From assembly GCF_000204055.1 (NCBI RefSeq), contig NW_006768803.1, positions 475,607-539,606 on the forward strand: 64,000 bases of DNA. Reading direction: 5' to 3'. The stretch is from Melampsora larici-populina 98AG31. Its lineage: Eukaryota > Basidiomycota > Pucciniomycetes > Pucciniales > Melampsoraceae. Position 1 is the first letter of the stretch. Every line of letters begins with the position of its first letter. Below are positions 23,356-39,550 of this stretch, piece by piece. The translations under genes and the position numbers were made by a program. A model generated the notes under the pieces. That model searched no databases, was not told where the DNA came from, and saw only the letters and a program-made list of their open reading frames with translations.

Positions 23356-24757
23356 GTAGAACGTAAAGAAAAAATTATATCATTTACCTACTATTACATC
23401 ATATAGAGCTTTGCTAGCTGGTCTCATAAAGTTCAATTGATATTAAATTCCTTATAGAACTTGTTCTGATTTGTTTTGCAAGGAGTAGTTCGGGATTTGA
23501 ATTTATCATCAAGCCTGATTTTTTGGATTTGACGAGGCTCATAATTGCTCAAAGCGTCTTGTTATAGAACTGACTCTAAAATCTCAAATTTAAACAACAT
23601 GAAGGATTGGAAGGTTGATAGGTCTTATTTTAATCTTCAGATGATAATCTCACTTATTCAATTCATATATTGAGAACTTATCATCAAATGTAATTCAAGT
23701 CAAATAACATACAAGTCAAATTGAAAAACCCTTAATCGAGAAATTTTCTTTCCAGCTCAAGTTTTATTTTTTTATGTTTATCATCATCAATCACACAAAA
23801 TCGTAAAAAAATATCTCTATCTAGAATTGATCAAATTTAATTCCATTTATGTTCAGGTAGATAGAGGTTTTTGTTCGAGTTGAATAATCGTGTTTTATTA
23901 TAGAGAAGATTTTAAAAATAAATCCGTCCTAAGAACAATTAATATCGTCAAATTACTCTGAGCTTCTTTTAAGAGACCTGATTCTCTCGTTTAGAAGACT
24001 TTATATCCATGTACATAGATCAAAATGTCATGATCAGATCACGATTCAAGTCTTAAATCACACAGATCAAACCAATCATTCTTCCTCATTTTCTTTCGTG
24101 TTTGCAAGATTAAATCACAACTGTTTGGTTAAGATACTTTGGGTTTCTTTCAGCTCAAGATTATATTCATTAGAAAAGTACAAACAAAGCCTTCGAATCC
24201 ATGTCTGTAGAATCATTTCAAACCTCTTTGTTCACTTAAATTTCTTTATATTTAGAGCTACATAAATGCTTCTTGCGCGTTTGTTACGCAGAAAATCAGA
24301 TTCATGATGTTGAGCCTTTGAAGAAGTTGTATACAGATACATCTAGCTGTGTTCCTTTGTTGAATGTGAAACTTGTCCCCGTGCGCTAGCTGAAAACCTA
24401 GTTGATGAACATTGAGTTTCTGAACACTTGAAGCTACAATTCATTCGCGTAAAGGCCCTTTTTCAAAGTTTGCCACTGCTAGTACTACTGATGAAGCTCA
24501 AGAAGTTGATGAGTGGGTTTGAAATGGAGAGAGAGAGAGAGAGTTGAGTGAGTGACATATGCTGAACATGTGATGAGTGTTACAGTTGAGCTCAAAAGTT
24601 GATTATGTAAATTTGGTCAGGCTCAGCGGTCGTCTGAACGGTCAACTTCTTTAAATCACCCTCAGACTTTTTATCATCCATCACCATTCTCAATCAAACA
24701 CCATCAGAATACAATCCAATCCAAACTGAAACCAAGCCAAGAACTCTTTCAGCCATC
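23356..24757. other. Spacer between RING gene and poly(A) polymerase
   Basis: AT-rich and non-coding. The duplicated block ends at 24153. A (GA)n run lies at about 24526-24543. The last 150 bp before 24758 are C/A-rich, as expected for a promoter and 5' UTR. Confidence 0.5.
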
Positions 24758-27839
<3,082 letters not shown>

Positions 27840-28694
27840 TCAAATTCTTTTTTCTCTTTTCACTATGAGGTCCTGGCTTACATCCTTTTACAGGCTCATG
27901 GGTTTGATTCTTTTTTTTCTTTGGATGGTTTGGTTTCTTTGGGTAGGAGTGAAGAGAAGTAGAAGATATGGAAAAGTTAGGTTGATGAATCGAAAGAAAA
28001 AGATATATATATATATAAGGAGTTGGGTTGATAAGTAGAGAAAGAAAAAGTGGAAAAAATGGAAAATGTTTGGATGGGTTGGGATGGCATAGGTTGGGAG
28101 TATATAGTTTATGATCTTCATTATACATATCTATCTGCCTATATATATATATAGATTTGATTCTTGTGGATGCTTTGAATGTGTGTGTGTGTTTATTCAT
28201 GTCTATTTACGTTTTGTTTGTTTGTGATGTGATGAGATGAGATGAGAAGAGAAGGGAATAGTATCCAAAAAAACTTTATAGATCAAGAATCGAAAGGATC
28301 TTCAAGTATATATATATATATATATGTTTTTAACTTTTTATCATGTTTTATTTTGGTTTGTTTTTTGAAAATAAAATGTTAAGTTCTTTAAATATACAAT
28401 TATGTTTGGGTTTATATTCAATGTGTGTGTTTTTTGTTCTTTTTTGAAAGTTTGAAAAGAAATATTATACATTGAATTTGTTGATTGAAAGGGACCTTTT
28501 TTTCAAACTTTTATCTTTTCTCATGATTCTTTTAGTTACATGAATTTGATCAAGGTGGTTGTGTTTAAAATAATTTGATTTGATGGGATTTGGATTGAGG
28601 GCATTTTGATGTAAAATCACAAACAAGCTCTGTAAATGATCAAACAAAAATAGATTACTTGACTTGATTTGATGTTTTTTCAGGTTCTTCATTA
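27840..28694. other. 3' spacer with microsatellites
   Basis: T-rich and AT-rich poly(A) polymerase 3' region. (TA)n tracts lie at about 28004-28016, 28141-28153 and 28304-28325, with a (TG)n at about 28181-28192. Open frames here are low-complexity Asn/Thr/Ser-rich shadows. Confidence 0.6.
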
Positions 28695-31600
28695 CTATAT
28701 CTTTTTTAGGGTCAGATGTCAGCCACATATCTAGAACTGCACATTAGGTATACAAAACTCATATATTCAAGCTTAATCATGATTTAGATCTGTCACTAGT
28801 GAAAAACTGAACATGTCTCATCATCACCTCTGATTCCGTGACCATTGGGTTTTGTACAATAAATGATCAAATATTAAATGAGATATAGAGATGCAAGAGG
28901 ACCCCAAACAGCTCCAGGTGAAGACCGTGTTCTGTTTGAGATAGATCCAGGTTTGAAAAGTATTGCTTTGGGTTTTTTAGGGTCAAGAGTAATTCTCATG
29001 AATTTGTACCTACCACCATGACAGGTATGTTTTCATTCTTCTTGAAGAACTTTTTTCTAAACATACCAACATCAAAGGATGGAAACCTCCTTTTTAGTCA
29101 AAATCATCATCATTTGCTATGTGATAATTCAGGTGAAAGCAGGTATGGGACAATGCAATGTGAGGATTAGGAAACTGGGGCTCTGTACTTGCATACATAC
29201 TGTCTAGATGGGAATGGATGGCCATGATGAATTTTTTCAAGTTTCTTGTGCAAAAAACTACTGAAAACACTGGAATTGTTCAAGTCCAAATATTTGGTCT
29301 TTAACACTCCATAGGGTATTGAAAAGGGAATGTTTGATGGTCTTAGGATGGGCTCTTCAGCTTGTGCTTTCCAGGGTCCTGATGTGAGCCATGGATATTA
29401 AGGAACGTTTTTCAGATGCCCTGGCAGGCTGGAGCAAACACACTCTTCCTGTACATTTGTCTCTTGATTTCCTCAAACTCAACAACCTTTGGACTACAGA
29501 ATCCTGTTGAATGATTCAAAATACATATTAAACACTTATAGCAATAGACTCCCCAGCCAAGTGATTTCAGCTTCAAAATGTGCAAATTTTGTTACATTCT
29601 CCACATTCACACTCCCCAAATGCTTGGACATTTACCTATGTTCAATGAGGCATCTGTCATAAATGTTGTATCATTGCTTTCAAACCACCTCCTTCTATAC
29701 CTTTCTCCCCTCTTAGGTGAAAGCATGCTGGCTCAAATTTCAGGAACATCATACACCTCAACCAACATCAAAGCCATATGATTCATGCCAATTTTGTTGA
29801 CAAGCCATACTCTAGGGAGTCATACTAAAAAGGATGTCTCATCATATTCAAATCTTCACCTTGCTGGTATAGAGAATTGGGTGGTTGATCTTTGGGCAGA
29901 AGATTTGGTTCTATACCCAGTTTTGGATTTTTGCCTTGAGCTGGCCACAGCAACCTAGCCTAGAAACTCATGGGGTACAATTGGCCAAGCAAGGCCAATT
30001 TTAGTTTTGTAGAGTGTATTTATCACTATAAAACCAACAAAATAATTCTACCCTGCTACTTGTATTAATCAAGACCCACTGTTATCACTTCCAGGACAGA
30101 ACTTGAAGGTTGGATTCTCTTGAATCATCTGTCCTTTGAATGTCTTCTATTCCCCTTCTAGTTTTCATCCAAGATCTGGCCAATTCTATCCCACCAAATG
30201 TCAGCAAGGTGTTTCGTTCACATAATTTAAAACAGCACCCTCATACCCTTCCATCAAAGCCTCAAACCAGTCCCGTGCAGCTCTATAGCCTTTGAATATA
30301 GCTGCGGCTAAGATGCCATAAGTAATATAATTCAAGCCCTTGGAAACAACCTCATCATCCTCTTTCTGTCTGGGAGTAAGTATTGGGTGTTCATCAAGAT
30401 TCCCCCACACAGGCTCTGGAGTATTAACTTGCTTCTCAGCATCTTGACCTAGTCTTCTATAGTGAGATTGAGACAATTCATTCCTAGTAGGATAAATTCC
30501 ATAATCCTTCAGTGCTTGTACACTCATTGGTTTTGGGATAAATTCAAACTTTTCTTTTGATTGTTCATTGGAAATGGGGGAGATCACACCAATTGATTCC
30601 AAAGATGATTTACTAGCTAATCCATTGGGTACTGCATTAGTAGCAATATTGTGTTCGTTTATCAAACCTCCAGAAGCTTGATGATCCATCAAGAGGTTTA
30701 TACCAAGAAAAATTTGTCCAAACTTCATCCTTAGGTAGCTACCAAAATATATGGAATCATTCAAAAGTTAGTTCAGTCCTGGAGACTTTTGCATAATATT
30801 GGACATAGAGCATACAGTGAAAGTAGTCTTACTGAGTTTCTTGAGATTATCTTTTGAGGTCAGTAATAAATTGAATCACTTGGTCCCGATCAATATGTAT
30901 ATAGTATATAGAGGTTGAAATATATCTCTGTTTAAGATCAAGGGCATATCAGGGGATTACTACTCAAATAAGTCAATCTCTCAAAAGCTTCACATAGGTG
31001 AAATCTTTCTTATTGATGAGCAGAGAGATGGAAAAGGAAGTATAAGTTTGACATATGCAAGAGGTACCCACCAAAACAAATCCTGTTCTTATGATCACTA
31101 GTTTTGAACCTAAAAAACTGAACTTTGAGGCTGGGGAACAAAAAGTACTGAATTTTTTTATTGTGAATCAAAAATTTATTCACAAATAAGAGCTCAACTT
31201 CAATATACCAAAAGAAATGAAATGGAGAGAGTTTTGCCGCTTTTTGTATGATGCATTGTTCAGACATGTATGATAGGATATTATGATCTCATTGCACAGG
31301 GAGCTTCTTTTTGAACCACTTGAGTCACATGTCACAGACAGATGGGAGTTTTATACTGCACATGTTGTACTGATTCCTTGATGTTTCTCCTTATCTAACG
31401 ATTTGTATTAGACCACATTCAAATGTGGTCCACAGCTTCCCCCCATAGCTCTATCCTCACCAGCAAGGCAAGGATAAAGCAGGGTGATTTAATACAGATC
31501 ACAGTTACAGCAATGAAATCTTGTAATCAACTTGTTATGACATTTGAGACAAAACTGAAATATGGAACAGATGGCCAAAAATTCTGAGAAAAAGTCCAAG

Positions 31601-32543
31601 ACTTGGCAAACCCTGAGCATTTAATTTCCACAAAGCCAAGGCTTGACCATTTTCATCAGTGACCTCTGCAGGAGCTTTCTAGGGTCCTACTAAACTGCAT
31701 AGGAATTTTACAATGACACTGGGTTAGGCCACTGGCCCCAAACACATACCTGTGGTGACTATTATAGAGGTGTGTAGTCACTGCAGGTATGTGTTTGGGC
31801 ACAGAGGTGGTGTTGTATCTTTTCCGCAAGTGCTTGTGCATACTTAAAACCACATTGTATTTAACACGGTTTATGCGCCACAATGATCATTTTGGACTTA
31901 TTTCTCCATGATCTCTGTGTTTGAGCTCAGAAACTGCATTAAATGAAATCAGTCTTCCCATGGGGAAATATCTCTTTGTTTCCCAAGTGACATCATAGAG
32001 CAAGCACGGTATAGATGAAGTTAAAGAAGCTGTTCAATTTTCAAAATCAGAAAACATCATATACTGCTGCATGTATCAATCAACACCAAATGGTGACACT
32101 CTTTTGAGGGAAGAGTAATCTCTCTTGGAACACATTTAGCTTTCTGTGCCCTCTTTTACAAGATTTGTGTAGCTCTTTTTTATGACTATCTCAGAGAATC
32201 AAGAAAAAGAAGTACATTGATTGGTATAATCCCAATTTAAAGGAAGAGGAAAACATAAGTCTGCACAACCAGAGTAAGTCCAAAGTGGAATGTAGTATGA
32301 GTATATATATTCAGTATTAACTCAGACTCATAACAAGATCTTGGGTAATGATACTCATATCCTGGCGGCTTATGTTTCCCTTCTAGGGAATAGGTTTGGC
32401 ACAAGGGTTATTTACTAAGACTGGAGTTTTCTGCGTGTTAAAACAAAAGATATCCCTGGAGGATCTGATTCAACAATTGCAGTGGAGAGACAAAAAGGGA
32501 AGACCTGAGACCTCATTACAGTCACTATCAGTACAATCACAAT
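28695..32543 (-). repeat. Duplicated segment A' (inverted copy of 15412-19256)
   Basis: Reverse-complement match to 15412-19256. It begins in tatcttttttagggtcag and ends at cagtacaatcacaat (32543), where it is fused directly to segment B'. It includes the same hairpin (about 31732-31800) and a small-protein gene. It is more diverged from its partner than B' is. Confidence 0.9.
30201..30728 (-). CDS. Small-protein family, copy 4 (in the inverted block)
   Basis: Intact 175-residue protein starting MKFGQIFLGINLLMDHQASG, the inverted-block partner of the 17226-17753 gene. It keeps the YRRLGQDAE motif and the C-terminal hydrophobic segment LNYITYGILAAAIFKGY. About nine amino-acid changes relative to its partner are spread over the protein (for example DADK to DAEK, PQPV to PEPV). 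The reading frame is intact despite this divergence, which suggests the protein is still under selection. Function unknown. Confidence 0.72.
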   Translation of the reverse strand: MKFGQIFLGINLLMDHQASGGLINEHNIATNAVPNGLASKSSLESIGVISPISNEQSKEKFEFIPKPMSVQALKDYGIYPTRNELSQSHYRRLGQDAEKQVNTPEPVWGNLDEHPILTPRQKEDDEVVSKGLNYITYGILAAAIFKGYRAARDWFEALMEGYEGAVLNYVNETPC

Positions 32544-33393
32544 CTGAAAGAAACCCAAAGTATCTTAACCAAACAGTTGTGATTTAATCTTGCAAACACG
32601 AAAGAAAATGAGAAAGAATAATTGGTTTGATCTGTGTGATGTTAGACTTGAATCGTGATCTGATCATGAGATTTTGATCTATGTACATGGATATAAACTC
32701 TTCTAAATCAGAAAATCAGGTCTCTCAAAAGAAGCTTAGAGTAATTTAATAGTATCAATTGTTCTTAGGAAGGATTCATCTTGAAATCTTCTCTATAATA
32801 AAACACGACTATTCAACTCGAACAAAAACCTCTATCCACCTTCAACTATTATCTACCTGAACAGAAACAAAATTAAATTGGACCAATTCTAGATAGAAAT
32901 ATTTTTTTACGATTTTGTGTGATTGGTGATGATAAAAAAAAACTTGAGCTGGAAAGAATTTTTTGACCAAATTGGTGAAGTGTAATTCATGAAAGCCTAA
33001 GAAAATTTCTCGATTAAGGGTTTTTCAATTTGACTTGTATGTTATTTGACTTGAATTACATTTGATGATAAGTTCTCAATATATGAATTGAATAAGTGAG
33101 ATTATCATCTGAAGATTAAAATAAGACCTATCAACCTTCCAATCCTTCATGTTGTTTTAATTTGAGACTTTAGAGTCAGTTCTATAACAAGACGCTTTGA
33201 GCAATTATGAGCCTCGTCAAATCCAAAAAATCAGGCTTGATGATAAATCCAAATCCCAAACTACTCCTTGCAAAACAAATCGGAATAAGTTCTATAAGGA
33301 ATGTAATATGAATGGAACTTTCTGAGACCAGCTAGCGAAGCTCTATCTGATGTAATAGTAGGTAAATGATATAATTTTTTCTTTACGTTCTAC

Positions 33394-34171
33394 CTATTCA
33401 GTAATCATTGCGCGTGTTGCTGCAATTTCGTCGATAGAGCTACTACAAATCGGGCAACGAAATGAAGTTCTCAACAAAATCTAAAATAAGCAAAACAAGA
33501 TCAAAACAAGAAGAGAAACAGTTTGAGTCAGTTTTAATAACCCAAAGACAGAAAAAAGAAGAAATGAATCAAAGAAACTTTTGACATACCTTGACACAAC
33601 TGGTATGAAACTCGTGATTCTCATAACAAGGGAATCTAGAAACCGATTGACCAGATTTGAAGTCTTCATGACAAATCACACAAAGATCAAGTGAATTATG
33701 AACTCTATTTGAAAATCTAAGAACGTTCTCCTCTAAGTAATCCATTGCTGTTTCAATTATTGATTCACCATTCTGTTGTCTATTTCGTTGTGATTTCTTT
33801 AAGATTTCTAAAGCACTATCACTTGGTCGAGGATTTAAAGTGATACTATTTCTAAATTTGATAGTGTTTCGGAGTAATTTGGAAGCATAATCAATCGCAT
33901 CCATTTGATGTTTCATTGAAATCAATTGATGGTCTTCTGGATTTTGATAAATGACTAATTTAATACTTTCAACTAGTTCGTATATATGAGTTCGTTTCTT
34001 TATCATAGAGATTGATTCTTCTTCCTCAATAGCTAAAAGAGTATTATCAAGATCGATCAATTCCTCCCATAACAGACTACTTTGTACTACTTCAGGTGAT
34101 TCTGATCTTTCGATTTCAAGTGTTTCTAATGTTTCAGCCTCAGGTGATTCTGATCTCGCTCTTTTAAACAT
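33394..34171 (-). CDS. RING-finger protein, candidate E3 ligase (copy 2)
   Basis: Exons 34171-33590 and 33480-33394 encode 222 residues. They are nearly identical to the 22578-23355 gene, with about three substitutions (for example MIQKRT to MIKKRT, IYRNP to IYQNP). All eight RING ligands (CVIC, RFPCYENHEFHTSC, CPIC) and both splice sites are preserved. It keeps its divergent partner esterase at 34760. Confidence 0.85.
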
Positions 34172-34759
34172 CTTGAATGATTTTTTAGAAAACTAAGATT
34201 GATTGAAGTGTTGATGTTGGATGTGTGGTCCTGATGTGTGATGTTTAATGACCAAGTTGGTGGTTTGAGTGAAGTCAACCTTGGGAAGTCAAGTCGCGCT
34301 TTTGTAAACAAGAAATTCCTTGATCAGCACGCGCTCACGAATTTCCAACCGCGTCGTCTGATCAACCGCGAACATACACGTATACAGTCCTAACAGTCGT
34401 AAGTTATACTGAGAGATCACGTCGACAACACTCCCAAAGATCACGTCGCGAACACTCCCACTTCCACCTCACGTCCAAATTGCTCAATACAAGAAATCAA
34501 AGTCCAAGCCCTTCGTAAGTTGGAGATTTTCTTTTCTCTCGTCAACATAACCCACTTTCCGTACTACAAGACATCCGACTCAAACCAAAATCAAGCTCAA
34601 CATCTGATTCGTCTTATCTATTCTCAACAGAACACCTTTCCACATTTCAATCACTTCATAAACACTCTTAACAAAACCATCAATAGTCCTGATCATTCTC
34701 AAACGCGAAGACAAAGCTTAGCAGTAGATCTCAACGACTTAGACATCTTTGGAAGGAAT

Positions 34760-36087
34760 ATGAATTTGTCCTCGATTAACTTGAAAGCCGTCGGTCGAAG
34801 ACTTATAAGATGGATCGTTAGGCACTACCCAGTCATCATATCGACTCTAGTCATCTTCGCTTCTTTTGTGTTGGGTCTAAACTTTGGACCTCGACTTTTA
34901 CATCATAAAACTTCCTCGCCAACTTTGTCAACCCCATCTCCTGGAAGCATTCAAAGCCCAGCTCCTCTACCGGAGCATCTTGTTCCATACATCTACCGAG
35001 CAAGTTGGTCGAACCTAGAGGCCAATATCCCTCCCATTGAATTCGATGTCCTCGAACCTCTCGATGCCAATGACGGGAAAGGAAGTGGTTGGACGGTTGT
35101 ATTCATTCACGGTCTTGGTTCTCCCGATTCATCTCACGGACACCAATGGCGAGAAACATTCTTATCTACTCTTCGACGACCCCTCGACTCTCAAAGCATT
35201 GGAAACTTGACGGGTCTTAGGTTCATACTCCCTAAAGCTCCCATCATTCCAATCACTGTCTATTCAGATCAACCAAATGGAGGAGCGCGACCTGGATGGT
35301 TCAACATCAATGACTGGAGGGACTTGAACTATCTTGAAGATGAGGATGGATTGAGACGAAGCTGTATTCAGATCTCTACCATTATTGCTGAGCAAGTCAG
35401 AGAATCAAAGATGCAAATGAACAAGACTATCATCGCAGGCTTCAGTCAAGGTAGGTAGACATTATGATTTCATCCCACTCTGATTTCCGCTTTCAATTTA
35501 TACGTCAATGAATACTGATATGAATCCTTTTCAAAAATCAAAAATCGAATAGGTGCCGTGATGACCCTCCTTACTAGCTTGACACTGCCAGAGCCCCCCG
35601 CTGCAACGTTGATGCTGGTATGTCCTTTTCTCTTGTTGAACGCAAATTTCGAATTTTATATAGGTTCTGACTATTTCTCTTTTCAAAGTCGGGCTATCTA
35701 CCTCTACCCTTTAGATTACCACTGCTTCTTTCACCAGTTCCTGGGTTTTATCGATCGACTGCTTTCTACTGGATTCATGGAACCACAGACGAAGTATTAA
35801 CTTACAACGCTGCCAAGTTGGGATTCAACTTCTTACGAAGGATCTCTCAAGAAGCTTTTGGTCGAGCCAAATTCAAAACCATCACTGGATTAGCACATGG
35901 CTTTTCAGAGAATGAACAAATAGTAGTAACCAATTGGATTGAAGGAATTGTTGATCAAGATACTAGGGGTGAATTCGATGATTTAGTTGATAATCTGATT
36001 CAACCTGAGAACATAATAGATGATCCTCAATATCCAGTTGAACATTTAATATCAACATCATTCACCAAGTCTCCCTTAGATGATTAA
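34760..36087 (+). CDS. Membrane-anchored acyl-protein thioesterase-like hydrolase (copy 2)
   Basis: Exons 34760-35450, 35553-35617 and 35689-36087 encode 384 residues. It differs from copy 1 by very few residues (for example EADIPP to EANIPP). The catalytic Ser (GFSQG), Asp (GTTDEV) and His (GLAHGF) motifs and the N-terminal membrane segment are kept. The intron-1 donor is GTAGGT here and GTATGT in copy 1, so splicing efficiency could differ. Confidence 0.85.
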
Positions 36088-36792
36088 CAAGTACTATTGG
36101 ATACGAGACGATCTAGAATTAGCAGTCGAAGTCGAAGGGAACTCAGGCTTTCAACATCTTCGCAGGCAATTGAAGGCAATGAAATCTAATCAGTCCCTTT
36201 TCAAGTCTTCTAACACCCCGTGATCTTATGTTATGAGATCTTTCTCCATGATCGCGATATGATGCTGTGATAGACTGTAGAAACGACATATGTTGCGCGA
36301 GATATGTGTGTAGATGTGCGAATAGTCAAGAACATAGTAAAGAACATAGAGATGTTTTTTGCTGAGCTCCGGAATTTTTTGAAACTTAACCCAAACCCCT
36401 AAACCCCTAACCCCTAAGTTGAAATTGGATGATTATCGTGTCTTTCGAATTCGATTGTATCCGAGAGGCACCCCTAACCCCAACCTTTGTAACATTTCAG
36501 CAATCAAGGACTCAAGAGCTGTGTGAGTACGTGAGAATACCGCACGAGATGCGACTCGATCCCACAACATATTTTCTTTGTCACCGCCTGTCTCAGAGTC
36601 ACAGCATTTTCAACTCAAGGCCCAAAAAACTTAAAGAAACCCTGCTTCCTGCCTGCTTCCTTGCATCTTGATTACCCAATCAAAGTCCATAGGGACTAAG
36701 TAAAACACTGGCAAAAACCTCAACTCTTGGAGATCATCATGACTCAAGATTTTCATTTCTCAGTGAATGAAGACCTTAAATCAATGAGCTCA

Positions 36793-37087
36793 ACCAGATA
36801 ATTCAACCTTGTCTAACCTTGTACTGCTTCATTATGTTTTTCAATTTGTGATGTCCTCACTGGAGTGAGTTCAATAATAGGAAGCTTTGAGTGAATGTGA
36901 GTCTTATAAAATCCAAATAATCGGGCTTTATGATAAATTCAAATATCAAACTACTGCTTGCAAAACAAATCGTCACAAATTGTATAGGTGATGTCATATA
37001 AAACAATTGAACTTCATGAGACCAGCTAGCAAAGCTCTTTTTGATTTAATAGTAGGCAAATGATATAATTTTTTCTTTACATTTTAC
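36793..37087. other. Junction flank and 3' region of RING copy 3
   Basis: Unique sequence begins at 36793. From about 36890 it resembles the downstream flank of the other RING genes (aaactactNcttgcaaaaca), so it belongs to an older tandem copy of the RING locus. Confidence 0.55.
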
Positions 37088-37819
37088 CTATACAGCTATC
37101 ATTGCGCGTGTTGCTGCAATTTCGTCGATAGAGCTACTACAAATCGGGCAACTGAATGAAGTTCTCAATAAAATCTAAAATGAGCAAAAAAAAGATCACA
37201 ACAAGAAGAGAACATTTTGAGTCAGTTTCACGAATCCAAAGACAGACAAAAAAGCTATGAATCAAAGAAACTTTTGACATACCTTTACACAACTTGTATG
37301 AAACTCGTGATTCTCATAACAAGGGAATCTAGAAACTGATCGACCAGATTTGAAGTCTTCATGACAAATCACACAAAGATCAAGTGAATTATGAACTCTA
37401 TTTGAAAATCTAAGAACTTTTTCATCTAAGTAATCAAATGCTGTTTCAATTATTGATTCATCGTTCTGTTGTTTATTTCTTTGCGATTTCTTCAAGATTT
37501 CCAAAGCACTATCACTTGGTCGGTAACTTGAGGTGATACTATTTCTGAATTTGATGGTGTTTTGAAGTAATTTGGCAGCAAAATCAATCGCAGCCATTTG
37601 ATGTTTCATTGAAATTATTTGATGGTCGTCTGGATTTTGATAATTGACTAATCTGATACTTTCAATTAGTTCGCATAACTGAGTTCGTTTCTCTCTGATA
37701 GAGGTTGATTCTTCTTCTTCAATAGCTAAAAGAGTATCATCAAGATCAATCAATTCCTCCCATAATAACAGGCTACTTAGTCCAACCTCAGGTGATTCTG
37801 ATCTTGCTCTTTTGGACAT
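37088..37819 (-). CDS. RING-finger protein, diverged third paralogue
   Basis: Exons 37819-37283 and 37174-37088 encode 207 residues. The N-terminus MSKRARSESPEVGLSS lacks the ETLETLEIE insertion of copies 1 and 2. The RING is intact (CVIC, RFPCYENHEFHTSC, then SCPIC), with the C-terminus AATRAMIAV. The promoter-proximal 140 bp resembles the divergent promoter of the other copies but breaks off near 37970, and there is no esterase beyond it. This is therefore an orphan half of the pair, older than the inverted duplication. Confidence 0.8.
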
Positions 37820-37969
37820 ATCGAATGAATTTTTTGTGAACCAAGATTGATTGAAGTGTTGATGTTGGATATGTGGTGTTGATGTGTGATGGTTAATGAT
37901 GAAGTTGGTGGTTTGGGTGAGGTCGACCTTGGGAAGTGAAGTCGCGCTTTTATAGACAAGGAATTACCT

Positions 37970-39550
37970 CAGCACCATTTGACAAATCCTCAGCCACAAT
38001 TATAATTTTTCAGCATGTTGGTCATCATTTTGATTTATTGCTGAGAATGACTTAAAAACATAAAATTAGTTGTCGAGAGTTCCTACTATCTTCCATCTCT
38101 GGATGGATGTCAACATTTTCCAAGCTTCATTCCAGAATCATATCATTAAGCTGAGAGCAAGTCTTTCATCAAACCTGAGAAGACAGCCAATTTTTTGATT
38201 GATTTCACCCTGACTCCCAGGTTTTGATAGTCCCATTCATTTAAGACTCAGTCAGCTTGACTAACGCACTTTCCCAAGTCAATGATGTGACTATTTTACT
38301 CAGGATGAGCTTTTAATTGAGCTCTATGAGGCGAAGAGAAGATCGGGATAATCAACCCCCCGATTCCGCAAAACCTTTGAAAAGCATGGTTATCATTCTT
38401 AGAGATAGCTTCAGCGCAAGAAAAAAAATGAAGCTCCATCATCAGCCTTTCCAATTTTGAGCTTAAAACCTTATCTAATCAATATTTGCTAGTCGATTTT
38501 GCGTTCAAAAGCACCGGTTGAGAAGGCGGCAAGGAAAATTCATAATGTCTTTAACTTTCATACTGGGTCAGAAGTTTCTTCACTGCCCTATTCTCCGATA
38601 AAAGACATGTCTAAATTATCAATTTTCGGCACGGCGGTGGCCACTCAGGCTCAGCTATGTAGTTGATTGGTCCGAGTCGAAGGGAAATTCAGCACGTTCA
38701 ATTCGAGACACAGACGTCCAATCGACGAAGCTGCGAAGGCAGCCTAGCTATGTAGCAGCCGCACGCCAAGGCCCAAACTTGACAACCTTCGCCGCATTTT
38801 GATTTTATTTCGAGTATCGTGATTTGGTTTCAAGCAAACATCTGCGGCTGCTTCACTTGCTCAGCGAGGCTCAGCGAGAATGTGAATGTAATGGCTGGTA
38901 CCTATTTTTTCAATGATTTCATGATCGAAGCTACATTATGCATATACATTTCAAAGATGTTAACCATTTACATGCATGTGTTGCCAAGGATGAAGCGCCG
39001 CCCAATCGATGATGTTTCCGAAGTTGACGAGGTCCTCTCGTTGTCCGGCCAGCTTAAAGTGCAGCTCACAACGAGAGGACGTTCTGTGATGTTGGTGGAT
39101 GTTTATTTTAGCCTTGCCCAAAGCCTCCGCATCTTGTATGTCCGGCGCCTGGCAAATCAGTCATGCTGCTCTCACTCCCTCAAAATCACATTTGCACAGA
39201 TCACCATGGTATCAATCTAATCTCCTCAAGAAAGTTGAAACAAAAGCATAGAGAAGTTCACGAACAAATAGTTATTTCAAAGATACACAATTGACCTACA
39301 CATGTGTCGCCAAGGATGAGGCGATGAGGCTCCGCCCAATCCACGATCTTCCAGTGATCACTGATGAGTGAACCCGGCTACGCGGCCTCGCCCAAGGCTT
39401 CTTCACACTCTACATTTTGTAAGTGTACAAATGTGTTTAACTTTTGCGGGCAAACCTCGGTCAAGCTTTCTGGAATCGACGACATAACGTTCCGCAAATT
39501 GATCCTCGTCTCGACACGGCTCCTTTGAAATCTCGTCTGCACATATCACC
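37970..39550. other. Spacer with a decayed duplicate of the secreted-protein 5' end
   Basis: No intact gene. A stretch at 39190-39238 (gatcaccatgg followed by tatcaatc) resembles the start region of the secreted gene at about 39533-39583 but has an early stop. A related pair of direct repeats (gttgccaaggatgaagcgcc / tgtcgccaaggatgaggcg) sits near 38977 and 39305. A small hairpin (cctctcgttgt / acaacgagagg) lies at about 39031-39077. Confidence 0.5.

Larger units (their letters stand above)
19973..24153 (+). repeat. Duplicated segment B (original orientation)
   Basis: Matches 32544-36792 in reverse complement. The left edge is near 19973 in a ttgagctcaa palindrome and the right edge is sharp at 24153 (gggtttctttcag). 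It carries the esterase/RING divergent pair. Coding parts are nearly identical between copies. Indels are concentrated between about 23400 and 24150. Confidence 0.92.
32544..36792 (-). repeat. Duplicated segment B' (inverted copy of 19973-24153)
   Basis: Begins at ctgaaagaaacccaaag, which is the complement of 24153, and ends near tcaatgagctcaa (36792), the complement of 19973. It holds the second RING/esterase pair. Its 3' end truncates a frame that continues into the linker in the left copy. Confidence 0.92.
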
